Source: SIG607 sp045646245
Lineage (GTDB): Bacteria > Bacillota > Clostridia > Oscillospirales > Acutalibacteraceae
Direction of reading: 5' to 3'
Assembly: GCA_045646245.1 (NCBI GenBank)
Contig: JAZRKJ010000043.1
Span: 1-36,800 of the forward strand
DNA length: 36,800 nucleotides
Positions 24,813-33,350 of the stretch are shown in pieces (the first letter of the stretch is position 1; every line of letters begins with the position of its first letter). The position numbers and the translations under genes are program-made. The notes under the pieces were generated by a model, which made no database searches, was not told the origin of the DNA, and saw only the letters and a program-made list of their open reading frames with translations.

Positions 24813-25517
24813 TTATTTAACAACCGTACCGATAGATTCGCCCACCATGGCGCGAACAATGTTTTCGGGATGGTCAAGGTTAAACACAAGAATTTCAATA
24901 TCGTTATCCATACAAAGAGAAGCTGCCGTACTGTCCATAACGTGAAGCTCCTTTTGTAAAACGTCAAGGTGAGAAAGAGTGTCGAACTTTTTAGCGTCGG
25001 GATTCTTTTTCGGGTCACTGTCATAAACTCCGTCAACGTTGGTAGCCTTAAAAATAACGTCGGCGTCAATTTCAGCAGCACGAAGCGCCGCGGCGGTATC
25101 GGTGGAGAAGAAAGGATTACCTGTTCCGCAACCAAACACTACTACTCTTCCCTTTTCCAGGTGGCGAACTGCCTTGTTTCTGATATAAAGCTCGGCAATT
25201 TGTCTCATTTCAATGGCGGTTTGCACTCTTGCGGTAACGCCAACCTGCTCAAGCCCGTCAGCAACGGCAAGAGCGTTAATACTGGTAGCAAGCATACCCA
25301 TATGGTCGGCTCTGGTTCTGTCCATTTTTCCGCTGCTTCTGCCTCTCCAAAAATTTCCGCCGCCAACTACAATAGCGACTTCAACTCCCATATCCACACA
25401 TTTTTTAACGCTTTCGCAAATTTCTACTACTTTATCAAAGTCAAGTCCGCTTCCCTTTGAACCCGAGAGGGCTTCACCGGAAAGTTTTAATAAAACACGT
25501 TTATAAACCGGTTTCAT
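24813..25517 (-). CDS. pyrH: Uridylate kinase
   Basis: Amino-acid-kinase-fold UMP kinase of 234 aa. It begins KRVLLKLSGEALSG (phosphate-binding Lys and Gly-rich loop), then VVGGGNFWRGR and the UMP-binding segment DRTRADHMGMLATSINALA. The C-terminal part (ATNVDGVYDSDPKKNPDAKKF) binds ATP. It phosphorylates UMP to UDP. The second of two close ATGs (25517) is favoured because AGGA then sits 5 bases upstream. First gene of the operon; the upstream rpsB-tsf pair common in Firmicutes is absent here. Confidence 0.98.
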   Translation of the reverse strand: MKPVYKRVLLKLSGEALSGSKGSGLDFDKVVEICESVKKCVDMGVEVAIVVGGGNFWRGRSSGKMDRTRADHMGMLATSINALAVADGLEQVGVTARVQTAIEMRQIAELYIRNKAVRHLEKGRVVVFGCGTGNPFFSTDTAAALRAAEIDADVIFKATNVDGVYDSDPKKNPDAKKFDTLSHLDVLQKELHVMDSTAASLCMDNDIEILVFNLDHPENIVRAMVGESIGTVVK

Positions 25518-25552
25518 AAACATCCTACTTTCTTTGTTTTTTAATTATATAT

Positions 25553-25581
25553 ATTTTACTATATATAATCATTATTTGCAA
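25553..25581 (-). promoter_or_regulatory. Promoter of the pyrH-frr-uppS-cdsA-dxr-rseP-ispG-polC operon
   Basis: Minus strand TTGCAA (25576-25581), 17 bp, TAAAAT (25553-25558). No other terminator or good promoter is evident until the polC terminator about 10 kb downstream. Confidence 0.65.
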
Positions 25582-25617
25582 CAAAAAAACACAGAAAATT
25601 TTTCCTGTGTTTTTTGT
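25582..25617 (-). terminator. Terminator of the GNAT gene
   Basis: Arms AAAAAACACAG and CTGTGTTTTTT around a 10-nt A/T-rich loop, just after the GNAT stop and just before the pyrH promoter. Confidence 0.85.
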
Positions 25618-25623
25618 TTATTT

Positions 25624-26370
25624 TTATTCGGTTACCATATCGGGCAATAATTCTTCATAAGTCGGATAAACCTTAGCTTTTCCGTCAATCATCCAGCCCA
25701 CGCATTTATTCTCATCGGTTAAAATAACCTTTACGTCTTTATCAGTACCGTTTAAAAGCATTGCGTAAAGGTCGCGTGTACCGTCTACAGCGTAATCAAG
25801 CCCAATATCACGCATAGCGAAGTTAAAAAGACAATCTATTTCGTTTCTCCACTCCCAAGTAGCCTTGACGGCTTTTAAAGATTTTGCGGCAGAATAGTAC
25901 TTTTTGCAAAATTCATTAAAGGTTTCGGGGCTATCGACGAGAGGACGATAGAGCGGACCTCTTGTAGTATCGTGTATAGCAGTTTTAAAGCCGAATTTAG
26001 TATACATATCGGTAACCCACTGCTGCCCGGAGATGCAAAAAAGGCCTAACGGCGAGTTCTCAAGTTTTTCTATTTCTTCTATACAAAAAGCAAGGGTTTT
26101 ATTGCAAATACCTCTCCCTCTGCATTCCTCAAGGGTATAAACTGCGCCCCAGTTGGCAATGGGATTTTCGTGTCTGGGATAGCACATCCAAATTCTGCAA
26201 AGAGCCTTTCCATCTTCATGTGCCACGAAAAAAATATCCTCGCAGTCTTTCAGGCAGTTACCGTCTAAACGGTAGTGCATATATTCATCTTCCTGTGGTA
26301 TAGTGACCTTAAGTGCTTTATAGCCTTCTGTTTCGCCACTTCCAACTACGTACTTTTCAAACTTAAGCAT
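25624..26370 (-). CDS. GNAT-family acetyltransferase
   Basis: 248 aa with one GNAT domain in the first 150 residues. Beta strands DIFFVAHEDGKALCRIWMC and NWGAVYTLEECRGRGICNKTLAFCIEEIE include the acetyl-CoA pyrophosphate loop (ECRGRGICNKT, an R-x-G-x-G type motif). SGQQWVTDMYTKFGFK is the usual motif B. The extra 100 residues downstream (WEWRNEIDCLFNFAMRDIGLD) have no recognised domain. The substrate is unknown. AAGGAGA stands 7 bases before the ATG at 26370 and 4 before an adjacent ATG at 26373. It has its own promoter and terminator. Confidence 0.8.
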   Translation of the reverse strand: MLKFEKYVVGSGETEGYKALKVTIPQEDEYMHYRLDGNCLKDCEDIFFVAHEDGKALCRIWMCYPRHENPIANWGAVYTLEECRGRGICNKTLAFCIEEIEKLENSPLGLFCISGQQWVTDMYTKFGFKTAIHDTTRGPLYRPLVDSPETFNEFCKKYYSAAKSLKAVKATWEWRNEIDCLFNFAMRDIGLDYAVDGTRDLYAMLLNGTDKDVKVILTDENKCVGWMIDGKAKVYPTYEELLPDMVTE

Positions 26371-26404
26371 CATCCGTCTCCTTATTTACCAAAAAGTTTT
26401 TTAT

Positions 26405-26433
26405 ATTATACCGTACTCTTATCTGAATAACAA
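26405..26433 (-). promoter_or_regulatory. Promoter of the GNAT gene
   Basis: Minus strand TTGTTA (26428-26433), 17 bp, TATAAT (26405-26410). Confidence 0.65.
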
Positions 26434-26462
26434 TGAAAAATCTTTAGGTTTTTCCGACAAAT

Positions 26463-27494
26463 TTATTCACACGGCAGGCATATTACCGCTTCGCCTTTAC
26501 CTGTCCATTCAAGCTTTCCCGAAGAAGCAGGAATAAACAGCTTGTTGCTCTTTTTAAAGGAATATTCTTTCTCTCCGTCATTTATCGTAAAACTGCCGTC
26601 GGTAATTACACAAGCGGCATATTTACCATTAAAATCTGTAGTATATTCTCCGTCAAAGCGAAGCACTGAAAGGGAAAAACGCTCTGTCAGAGAGCTGTCT
26701 ACAACAGGTATCATACCGGAATCTTCTTCCGAAACGTGACGGTAATATTTTTCTTTAATTTCCTTTTCGCTCATTCCGTTATAGTGGTAGCAATCCCACA
26801 TTTTTTCAAAGCCTATACCGCCGTGAAGCTTAATATCGGCAAGTTCTACCCCCGAAGGAGTTTTTCTTTCGGGAATTACCATTAAATCGCTGGGCTCCTG
26901 TAATTCAACCATAAGGCAGCCGCCACCAATAGCGTGAGGAACACCGCCCTCAACAAAATAAAGGTCGCCTTTTTTAACAGGATGATTATGAAGGCAGCCG
27001 AGCATACCCTCTACGTCCTGAGTTTCAAAAAGAGCCTTCCACTTTTCCTTGGTAATACCTTCCTTAAAGCCTAAGTAAACGTTGGCATCATCGTCCGCCT
27101 CAAGAATATACCAGCATTCGGTTTTACCGAATTGACTTCCAAATTCTTTTTTGGCGAAGGGTACGCTGGGGTGACACTGAATAACAAGCCTTTCGCCTGC
27201 ATCAAGAAGCTTCACAAGTATAGACATTTTATTGTTATACTTTTCCGCCAAAGCCTTACCAAGCATTTCTTCTGGGTTGTTTTCAATAAGAGCGGCAAAA
27301 TTCTCCCCTTCTTCGGTAATGCTTATTCCTTCCTTTTCGTTTGGTCTGTCAGCATTAAAGGCGGTAACGGTAGATGCTATCCATTCTTCGGGGCGTCTGC
27401 CTCTCACTCTTTCTTCTTTTCCCGAAAAAGCATCCAATCTTTCTCCGCCGAAATACGCTCGCCATACTCTGTTTTCTTTAAATTTATAAATCAT
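26463..27494 (-). CDS. manA: Class I mannose-6-phosphate isomerase
   Basis: Cupin-fold enzyme of 343 aa, similar to short Firmicutes ManA. Metal ligands fit Gln106 and His108 in VIQCHPSVPFAKKEF, Glu126 in GKTECWYIL and His187 in EGGVPHAIGGG. It interconverts mannose-6-P and fructose-6-P, feeding mannose into glycolysis. It begins 2 bp after the stop of the rhamnosidase gene, so the two are one transcript. With the GH2 enzyme this suggests handling of mannose-containing glycans. Confidence 0.92.
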   Translation of the reverse strand: MIYKFKENRVWRAYFGGERLDAFSGKEERVRGRRPEEWIASTVTAFNADRPNEKEGISITEEGENFAALIENNPEEMLGKALAEKYNNKMSILVKLLDAGERLVIQCHPSVPFAKKEFGSQFGKTECWYILEADDDANVYLGFKEGITKEKWKALFETQDVEGMLGCLHNHPVKKGDLYFVEGGVPHAIGGGCLMVELQEPSDLMVIPERKTPSGVELADIKLHGGIGFEKMWDCYHYNGMSEKEIKEKYYRHVSEEDSGMIPVVDSSLTERFSLSVLRFDGEYTTDFNGKYAACVITDGSFTINDGEKEYSFKKSNKLFIPASSGKLEWTGKGEAVICLPCE

Positions 27495-27496
27495 TT

Positions 27497-29824
27497 TTAA
27501 GCACCTATAATTATATTATATTCGCCGGTCGCAACACTTTTTTTGTTGCTTCCGTCAGAAAATTCCGCATTTCTCGGAAGCTTAATTTCACCAACGATTC
27601 CTTCGGGAACATTAAGAGAGAGTTTAACTGTGTTGCCGTTCTTTTCCCACGAAACCTCTACTCTGCCCTTAACGCTGTCAAAATAAGCCTTTGCATTATT
27701 TAAAGCAGAAATAAAGTTAGGGCAAATATCAATATTTTCCGCATTTTTAAATTGGTCGTTAACCCTTATACCCGCAATATCGGATATAAAGAAGTGGCTT
27801 ATATCACCGAAGAAATGGTGGTTAAGGGACAGCCACGGTTGAGGATTACCATTGTCGTCAAATACAGAAAAGCTTTCAGGCAAAGAGGTCATACCCTTTT
27901 TAACGAACTGACCATAACCATTTTGCTTTTCACTTACTATAAGCTCATACGCAAGGTCAGCGTAACCGTTACGTGAAAGCGCATAGAAGAGATAGCGAAT
28001 TCCTATCATACCACAGTCGTGCATACTGTCGTATTCCTGTATTTCTTTAACTAAATTTTCTACCGCTTTTTTAGTGCCGGATTTACTGAACATTCCGTGA
28101 GTAATAGCCAGAACGTAAGAGGTCTGCTCTCCGTTTGCTGCAACGCCCTTTTCGTCATCTATATATTCTTCAATAATTGCCGATTTAAGTTCGTTTGCAA
28201 GGCTTAAAGCATACGCCTTTTCAAGGCTTTGACCCAGCATATCAAATATAAGCGACGCTTTCATGGCAAACTGGTAAATCATAATACTGTCAACAAGTTC
28301 TTTTGGCGCAACTTCTTTTCCGCCTTTAGGCTTTACCCAGTCGCCCAGACCGTAACAAAGAAGACCTTTTTCGTTGCGTTTATTAGAAGCGTAACCTAAA
28401 TATTTGTAAATAGCATAAGCGTTTTCTTTAAGCACTTCGCGGTTTCCCGTATAACGGTAGATTTGATAAGGCACTTCAACAAGTACATTATCCCAAATAG
28501 GACCGTTACCCCATTTAAAGCCCCATCCGCCCGTTGGCACAACACCGGGTATGGTTCCTTGAATATTTTGAGCGGCGCGAACGTTAAACATATACTCTCT
28601 AAGGCTGTTTTCTACAGTTAAATTCAACAGCATATGCTCAGCAGATACCATAACATCGCCCGTCCAGCCGTTTTTCTCTCTGTGAGGACAATCATTCGGG
28701 AAATAGAAGAAGTTGGCAAGGTCACTTCTTCTTGCCATTTTTTGAAGTCTGTTCAAAGTTTCATCCGAACAAATAAAGTCTCCTCTTTCTCTAAGATCAG
28801 AAGAGCATTCAAGATACTTTACGGTATCCTTTTCTGCTTGGTCTTCTCTGAGTCCCGTAACAAAGGTACAACGGAAGCCGTGGTAAGTAAAGGGCGGCGC
28901 AAAGGTTTCCTTTTCCGCGCCCTTGCAAATATAAATATCTCTTTGAGAATAACCGTTTACGTAAAAGAAAACGTTAGCGTAGGACGGTTCTCCCTTATGG
29001 TTTATGTAGTCACACTGCTGCAGTTCAATAACCTGACCCGGTGTGGTGTTGTAAACCGTGAGCAACGGTATACCCGAGGAATTTATGCCAAAATCGTATA
29101 AATAGCCTTCGTAATCAGCCTCGTTAAATACTCTGTCGGGTACCGTAAGCTTTTTGTGGCGGTTATAGGTTTTGTCCAGATTTGCTTTCCTTACCTCTAC
29201 AGCCTCTACAACGCTTCTTATAACAACCGGTTCTGCTTTACATTCCCTTTTAACGCCGCGAACGTTTTCGGAAAAATAAGCATTTTCCCAATCGCTATCG
29301 TCAAAACCAACTTCACACCAGCCTTCAATTTCTTTTCTTGCGTCATAATGTGTTCCGCAGCGAAGGTCATCAAAAATAATGGGGCTATCCTTAACCTTAA
29401 CGGTCTCGTCGGCTTCTATAAATATTTTTTCATCCCCTGCTTTTCCTTCAATAGCAAAAGCAAGCTGAGGCACTCCTACAAAAGGAGCTACGTCAAACTC
29501 CCAAACAGTTCCGCCCGTATTATTTTTAAAGCCATTACCCAAAATAAAGCCGATAACGTTTTCGCCAAATCCTATATAAGGAGTAAGGTCGTACTTATCG
29601 TAATAACAGATGTCGTCAGGATTAGAAATATAAGGTGCTAAAAGGCCCTTGGTAATTCTTTCACCGTTAACAAAAATATCGTAAAAGCCAAGTCCGCAAA
29701 CCGTAATGGTAAGCTCCTCGGGAACAGCATCAAGCGAAAACGTTTTACGCATATAAGGCGCGGCAACGTGCTTAATCAGTTTATTACGTTCTTTTGTGGC
29801 AGATATAAATTTTTCTGAAAACAT
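27497..29824 (-). CDS. GH78-type alpha-L-rhamnosidase
   Basis: 775 aa without a signal peptide. An N-terminal carbohydrate-binding-like domain (PEELTITVCGLGFYDIFVNGERI) and a concanavalin-like domain precede the (alpha/alpha)6 barrel from about 340. The barrel includes FPNDCPHREKNGWTGDVMVSAEH, matching the GH78 active-site block CPxRxExxGWxGD whose Glu is the general acid. The C-terminus is a beta-sandwich. It would remove terminal alpha-L-rhamnose from plant or bacterial glycans. The ATG at 29824 has AGGAGG 7 bases upstream; an in-frame ATG at 29890 lies upstream of the promoter and is unlikely. Promoter proximal to manA, and divergent from a broken glycosidase gene. Confidence 0.88.
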   Translation of the reverse strand: MFSEKFISATKERNKLIKHVAAPYMRKTFSLDAVPEELTITVCGLGFYDIFVNGERITKGLLAPYISNPDDICYYDKYDLTPYIGFGENVIGFILGNGFKNNTGGTVWEFDVAPFVGVPQLAFAIEGKAGDEKIFIEADETVKVKDSPIIFDDLRCGTHYDARKEIEGWCEVGFDDSDWENAYFSENVRGVKRECKAEPVVIRSVVEAVEVRKANLDKTYNRHKKLTVPDRVFNEADYEGYLYDFGINSSGIPLLTVYNTTPGQVIELQQCDYINHKGEPSYANVFFYVNGYSQRDIYICKGAEKETFAPPFTYHGFRCTFVTGLREDQAEKDTVKYLECSSDLRERGDFICSDETLNRLQKMARRSDLANFFYFPNDCPHREKNGWTGDVMVSAEHMLLNLTVENSLREYMFNVRAAQNIQGTIPGVVPTGGWGFKWGNGPIWDNVLVEVPYQIYRYTGNREVLKENAYAIYKYLGYASNKRNEKGLLCYGLGDWVKPKGGKEVAPKELVDSIMIYQFAMKASLIFDMLGQSLEKAYALSLANELKSAIIEEYIDDEKGVAANGEQTSYVLAITHGMFSKSGTKKAVENLVKEIQEYDSMHDCGMIGIRYLFYALSRNGYADLAYELIVSEKQNGYGQFVKKGMTSLPESFSVFDDNGNPQPWLSLNHHFFGDISHFFISDIAGIRVNDQFKNAENIDICPNFISALNNAKAYFDSVKGRVEVSWEKNGNTVKLSLNVPEGIVGEIKLPRNAEFSDGSNKKSVATGEYNIIIGA

Positions 29825-29860
29825 ATTAAACCTCCTGTTTGAGCATAATCTCTCTAAAAA

Positions 29861-29890
29861 ATTATAGCTTATAAGTAGGTCATAAGTCAA
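29861..29890 (-). promoter_or_regulatory. Promoter of the rhamnosidase-manA operon
   Basis: Minus strand TTGACT (29885-29890), 18 bp, TATAAT (29861-29866), about 37 bp before the start codon. Confidence 0.75.
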
Positions 29891-29955
29891 TAGATTATAT
29901 AGTTCAAATTAAATATAACATTCGTTTTCTTATGAAAAAGTACCGAAAAATAATA

Positions 29956-29984
29956 TTGAACAATAAAATGGATTATGCTATGCT
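29956..29984 (+). promoter_or_regulatory. Candidate promoter of the broken GH63-like gene
   Basis: TTGAAC (29956-29961), 17 bp, TATGCT (29979-29984), 21 bp before the GTG at 30006. Confidence 0.5.
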
Positions 29985-30005
29985 AATCGTAAAGAGGGTG
30001 TTAAC

Positions 30006-31249
30006 GTGGATTACAGTAATTTAAAACAATATATGCTGGATTTATCAAATATTCTTTGGGCAGAACCTTACGGAGATTTTAAATACCCTTGTATTGTTGT
30101 TACAAAAAACAGCAGTTACCCTTCTCAGCTTTGGGATTGGGGTAATTGGGTAAATAATATTGCTTTAAGACAAATTGCGGTTTATAAAAACAAACAAGAT
30201 AAATTGACAAAGCACGAAATAGGCTCGGTCCTTAATTTTTTAAACGAGCAAAAAGAAGACGGCAGTATAGAAATTGTTGTTTTTTCAGATAAAAGCATGG
30301 ACTTTGCTTGTAAAATGCCCCATAAAAACGTTCATAAACCGGTTCTTGCCCAACACGTAGCCTTTATTTTAAAATATACCGACGATACTGCGTGGGTAAA
30401 AGAAATATACCATAAATTAAAAGCGTTTATTTCCTTTTACGAAAACAACGCTAAACACGAAAGCGGTCTTTTTTATTTCTTTGACGACTTTGCAATAGGT
30501 GTTGATAACGACCCCTCTACCTTCTACCGTCCCGAAAACTCCTCTGCTTCAATTTTCCTTAATTCACTTATGTATGCAGAGCTGGGAGCAATGAGCCAAT
30601 TGCTTCCCTTATAGGAAACGAAGCCGACAAAGAATATTATAGCGCCCGACGAAAAGAACTCAAAGCTGCCATAAACCAACATTGCTACGACGAAAAAGAC
30701 GGAATGTATTACAGCTGTGATATCAACCTGCGTCCCATCGATGAAAGCGTAGCATTGCATAAAGGTGCCCCAAGACATTATTCCACATTAATTCAGCGCC
30801 TAGGCTGTTGGAGCTCCTTTTTACCTTTATGGGCGGGAATTCCTAATAAAAAACAAGCCAAAAGAATTATTAAAGAAAACCTGCTTGACGAAAAAGCCTT
30901 TTGGGCACCATTTGGAGTAAGAAGCCTTTCAAAATACGAAAAAATGTACCGACTTATAGGTTCGGGAAACCCTTCAAGCTGGCAAGGCGGCGTGTGGATA
31001 CTTTCAAATTACTTTGTATTTAAAGCGCTTTTGAAATACGGTTACATAAAAGAAGGCGAACAGCTTGCCGAAAAAACGCTTAACCTTTTAGCAAAAGATT
31101 TAGAAGAAAACGGTGCTTTTCACGAATACTACAACCCCGAAACGGGGGAAGGTCTGTATAATAAAGGATTTTCCAGTTGGAATTTACTTGCCTTCAATAT
31201 GTTGGAATATTTTGACAAAAAAGAAATTATAGAAGAATTTTCAATTTAA
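30006..31249 (+). pseudogene. Frameshifted GH63/MGH1-like (alpha/alpha)6 glycosidase
   Basis: Two frames join into one about 414-residue protein. Frame one (202 aa) contains QLWDWGNWVNNIALRQ, like the active-site W-D region of GH63/GH37 enzymes, and ends abruptly at TAG 30612. Frame +2 picks up at once (SLIGNEADKEYYSARRKELKAAI) and runs to 31249 with LHKGAPRHYSTLIQRL, SWQGGVWILSNYFVFKALL and HEYYNPETGEG, the last holding the likely second acid. A single missing base near CAATTG (30597-30602) explains it: restoring an A gives SQIASLIGNEA. Both halves are otherwise undamaged, so this is either a very recent mutation or a sequencing error. The start is GTG 30006 with AAAGAGGGTG upstream. Substrate unknown; the neighbours suggest plant or mannose-containing glycans. 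Confidence 0.75.
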
Positions 31250-31252
31250 AAA

Positions 31253-31291
31253 CACCCCTTATTCATAAAAAAGAATAAGGGGTTATTTTTA
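31253..31291. terminator. Bidirectional terminator between the GH63-like gene and spoVAD
   Basis: Arms ACCCCTTATTC (31254-31264) and GAATAAGGGGT (31273-31283) with T-rich tails on both strands, between convergent genes. Confidence 0.85.
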
Positions 31292-32296
31292 TATTCGTAT
31301 ATTCACAAGGTGGCAAATAGAAGGGATGCTTTCCCCTTGCAAAACAGAAGTTGGCGAAAGCAAAGCTCCCGTAGCGCAGTATAGAATATTCTTAAGCCTT
31401 TTTTCCTTCATTTCGTTCATTATATAAGACGCCATCATAGACGCGCTGCAGCCACACCCCGAACCGCCGGAGTGGACGTCTTGTTTGCCGGTATCGTATA
31501 TCATTTTACCAAAATCACAATGCTTCTCTGAAAGTTCATACCCTTCTCCGTCTGCAAGCTGTAAAAGAAGGTTACTTCCCACAAAGCCCAAATCTCCCGT
31601 AAATATTGCATCATAATCATTCGCCGTTGTTTTTGTATCTTTCAAAAATCTCAAAATGGTAGAGCATGCAGCAGGTGCCATGGCAGCACCCATATTGTTT
31701 TGGTCGGTTATACCGAGGTCTTTAATTTCGCCTAAGGTGGCGGCTACAACTTTAGGCCCGTCACCTTTCGCCGATAAAACGAAAGCTCCTGCGCCCGTTA
31801 CCGTCCATTGTGCGGTTGGGGTACGTTGACAGCCGTATTCAAGAGGAAAACGGTATTGCCTTTCTGCAGCGCAAAAATGAGAAGACGCGGCGCAAATTCC
31901 CTTTTCAACTCCCCCGCTTTCTATCATCATAGATACTAAAATCATTGAAAGAGCCATTGTGGAACACGCGCCGTAAATTCCAACGTAAGGAATATTCATA
32001 TCTCGCGCGGCAAAGGAGCTTCCGATGCATTGATTTAAAAGGTCCCCCGCGCAAATGACGTCGATTTCCCGCATACTAACCTTTGCTCTGTCCATAGCGT
32101 ACACTGCCGCCATTTTTTGCATTGTGCTTTCTGCTTTTTCAAATCCGTCTTCACCAAAACGCTCATCTTGTCCCACAAAATCAAAATACTCGCCGTAAGG
32201 TCCTTGCCCCTCCTTCTTTCCAACCACCGAACCGTATCCCGATATAACAGGTTGGTTTTCGAAAAAATAGGTGCTTTTACCGACTTTTTTAACCAT
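31289..32296 (-). CDS. spoVAD: Stage V sporulation protein AD
   Basis: Thiolase-fold protein of 335 aa, the family's length. Typical SpoVAD segments are present: VGKSTYFFENQPVISGYGSVVGKKEGQGP, AGDLLNQCIGSSFAARDMNIPYVGIYGACSTM, TAQWTVTGAGAFVLS, and GGSGCGCSA near the C-terminus. In Bacillus SpoVAD sits at the spore inner membrane and binds dipicolinic acid for its uptake into the forespore. GGAGGG precedes the ATG at 32296. spoVAC and spoVAE, normally adjacent, are missing here, so the gene stands alone. No clear sigma-G promoter was recognised upstream. Confidence 0.93.
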   Translation of the reverse strand: MVKKVGKSTYFFENQPVISGYGSVVGKKEGQGPYGEYFDFVGQDERFGEDGFEKAESTMQKMAAVYAMDRAKVSMREIDVICAGDLLNQCIGSSFAARDMNIPYVGIYGACSTMALSMILVSMMIESGGVEKGICAASSHFCAAERQYRFPLEYGCQRTPTAQWTVTGAGAFVLSAKGDGPKVVAATLGEIKDLGITDQNNMGAAMAPAACSTILRFLKDTKTTANDYDAIFTGDLGFVGSNLLLQLADGEGYELSEKHCDFGKMIYDTGKQDVHSGGSGCGCSASMMASYIMNEMKEKRLKNILYCATGALLSPTSVLQGESIPSICHLVNIRI

Positions 32297-32383
32297 AAAA
32301 TCCCTCCGTAAATATCGGTATTATTCTTTACCGTTCGCTTAAATTTTATACAAAAATCAGCGTCAGTAACATTTCAAATAAAA

Positions 32384-32445
32384 ACCTCTCTTTCATTTGA
32401 TGCATTCATTGTACACCAATAAAAGAGAGGTCAGCTATTTTTATA
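32384..32445 (-). terminator. Possible terminator after the SLOG pseudogene
   Basis: ACCTCTCTTT and AAAGAGAGGT arms enclose about 30 nt; on the minus strand the stem is followed by TTTTTATTT. The long loop makes it weak. Confidence 0.4.
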
Positions 32446-32493
32446 GTTGAGGTTTTGTTGTTATAGTGAAGTTATATTTATAACTTGCTTTTC

Positions 32494-32936
32494 TTATTTT
32501 ATTGCATAATCAAGGGCGATTTTGGTGCCGCTTTTGCGGGTGGTTGGGGCATCAGGTTCATTGTAGTAGACGATACAATAGTGGCTTTTGTTTATCATTT
32601 CATAGTTACGTTCGACGTAGGCGGCTCTGCCGAGTTTTTTATCTTTTCGGGATAATAGGTATCCTCGTAGTTTTCAAGTAAATAGTTTTTATAATCTTCG
32701 CTGATATTCGGATATTCTGCTCGTACATAGATTCGTTTTATGTGCGGATATTTTTCTTTTAATTTAGTCGCTGTTTCAAGGCATAGGCTATTAAATCAGC
32801 TCTTGCTACCGAAAAGAAATGTATCAACTTTTTCCTTCACAATCAGTTTTTCAATTATCTCAGTAAGTCTTTCTTTTAGTTCTTCAGTTTCGTTAATAGT
32901 TCTATGACCGAAAAAGCAACAAGTTTTATCTTTCAT
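32494..32936 (-). pseudogene. SLOG-family (YpsA/DUF1273-like) protein, inactivated
   Basis: Starting at ATG 32936 (GGTGGTGATT upstream) the frame reads MKDKTCCFFGHRTINETEEL and later FLFGSKS, a typical SLOG-family N-terminus. Codon 47 is TGA (32796-32798), then the same frame resumes with FNSLCLETATKLKEKYPHIK, RIYVRAEYPNISEDYKNYLL and DTYYPEKI. In the A6 run at 32635-32640 the frame slips. The continuation LGRAAYVERNYEMINKSHYC, IVYYNEP and RKSGTKIALDYAIK ends at TAA 32494. With one stop and one frameshift it is very likely dead. SLOG proteins have a Rossmann-like fold and are linked to nucleotide-ligand sensing; this subfamily has no firm function. Confidence 0.75.
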
Positions 32937-32962
32937 AATAAATCACCACCGACCCAAGTTTA

Positions 32963-32992
32963 CCATATATGGGCTAAAAAGTCCATATATGG
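32963..32992. promoter_or_regulatory. Two CCATATATGG sites 20 bp apart
   Basis: The palindrome CCATATATGG occurs at 32963-32972 and 32983-32992, start to start exactly 20 bp (two helical turns). A related CTATATATAG lies at 33021-33030. Position between the SLOG pseudogene and the XRE gene suggests operators for the XRE repressor. Confidence 0.5.
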
Positions 32993-33050
32993 TCGCTGTA
33001 ATCTTTCTAAAAAACATAAACTATATATAGAACTTTTTAGGGGTGACATT

Positions 33051-33293
33051 ATGGATACGAGAAAAGCCATAGCAAATAGATTATTAGAATTATGCGAGCA
33101 AAAGAGATTATCGGTAAACGCTCTTGCAAGAATCTCAGCAGTACCGCCCTCAACATTAAAGAATATAATTAACGGTGGTAGCAAGAACGCAGGCGTTGTT
33201 ACTCTTAAGAAATTATGTGATGGATTAGAAATATCCCTTTATGACTTCTTCGATACCGAAACATTCAAAACCTTAGAACAAGAAATTAAATAA
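33051..33293 (+). CDS. Small XRE-family transcriptional regulator
   Basis: 80 aa, almost only a Cro/CI-type helix-turn-helix: MDTRKAIANRLLELCEQKRL then SVNALARISAVPPSTLKNII (about 21-40, recognition helix within), and GVVTLKKLCDGLEISLYDFF. No sensor domain. AGGGGTGA stands 5-6 bases before the ATG at 33051. It probably binds the paired CCATATATGG sites in its own upstream region. The next gene on the same strand is far away, so its target may be itself or the divergent, now broken, SLOG gene. Confidence 0.85.
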   Translation: MDTRKAIANRLLELCEQKRLSVNALARISAVPPSTLKNIINGGSKNAGVVTLKKLCDGLEISLYDFFDTETFKTLEQEIK

Positions 33294-33308
33294 CATTCTA
33301 TTAACGAG

Positions 33309-33339
33309 AAAACGCTCTGCCGCGGCAGAGCGTTTTTGC
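33309..33339. terminator. Bidirectional terminator after XRE and the rhodanese gene
   Basis: A perfect 24-bp palindrome with arms AACGCTCTGC / GCAGAGCGTT around CGCG (33311-33334), with T runs on both sides; it lies between convergent genes. Confidence 0.9.
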
Positions 33340-33350
33340 TATTGTATAGG

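Noticed and set aside
32297..32360. Possible sigma-G promoter before spoVAD
   Set aside because: GTATA and ATAATA elements are present but the spacing is too long for a sigma-G promoter.
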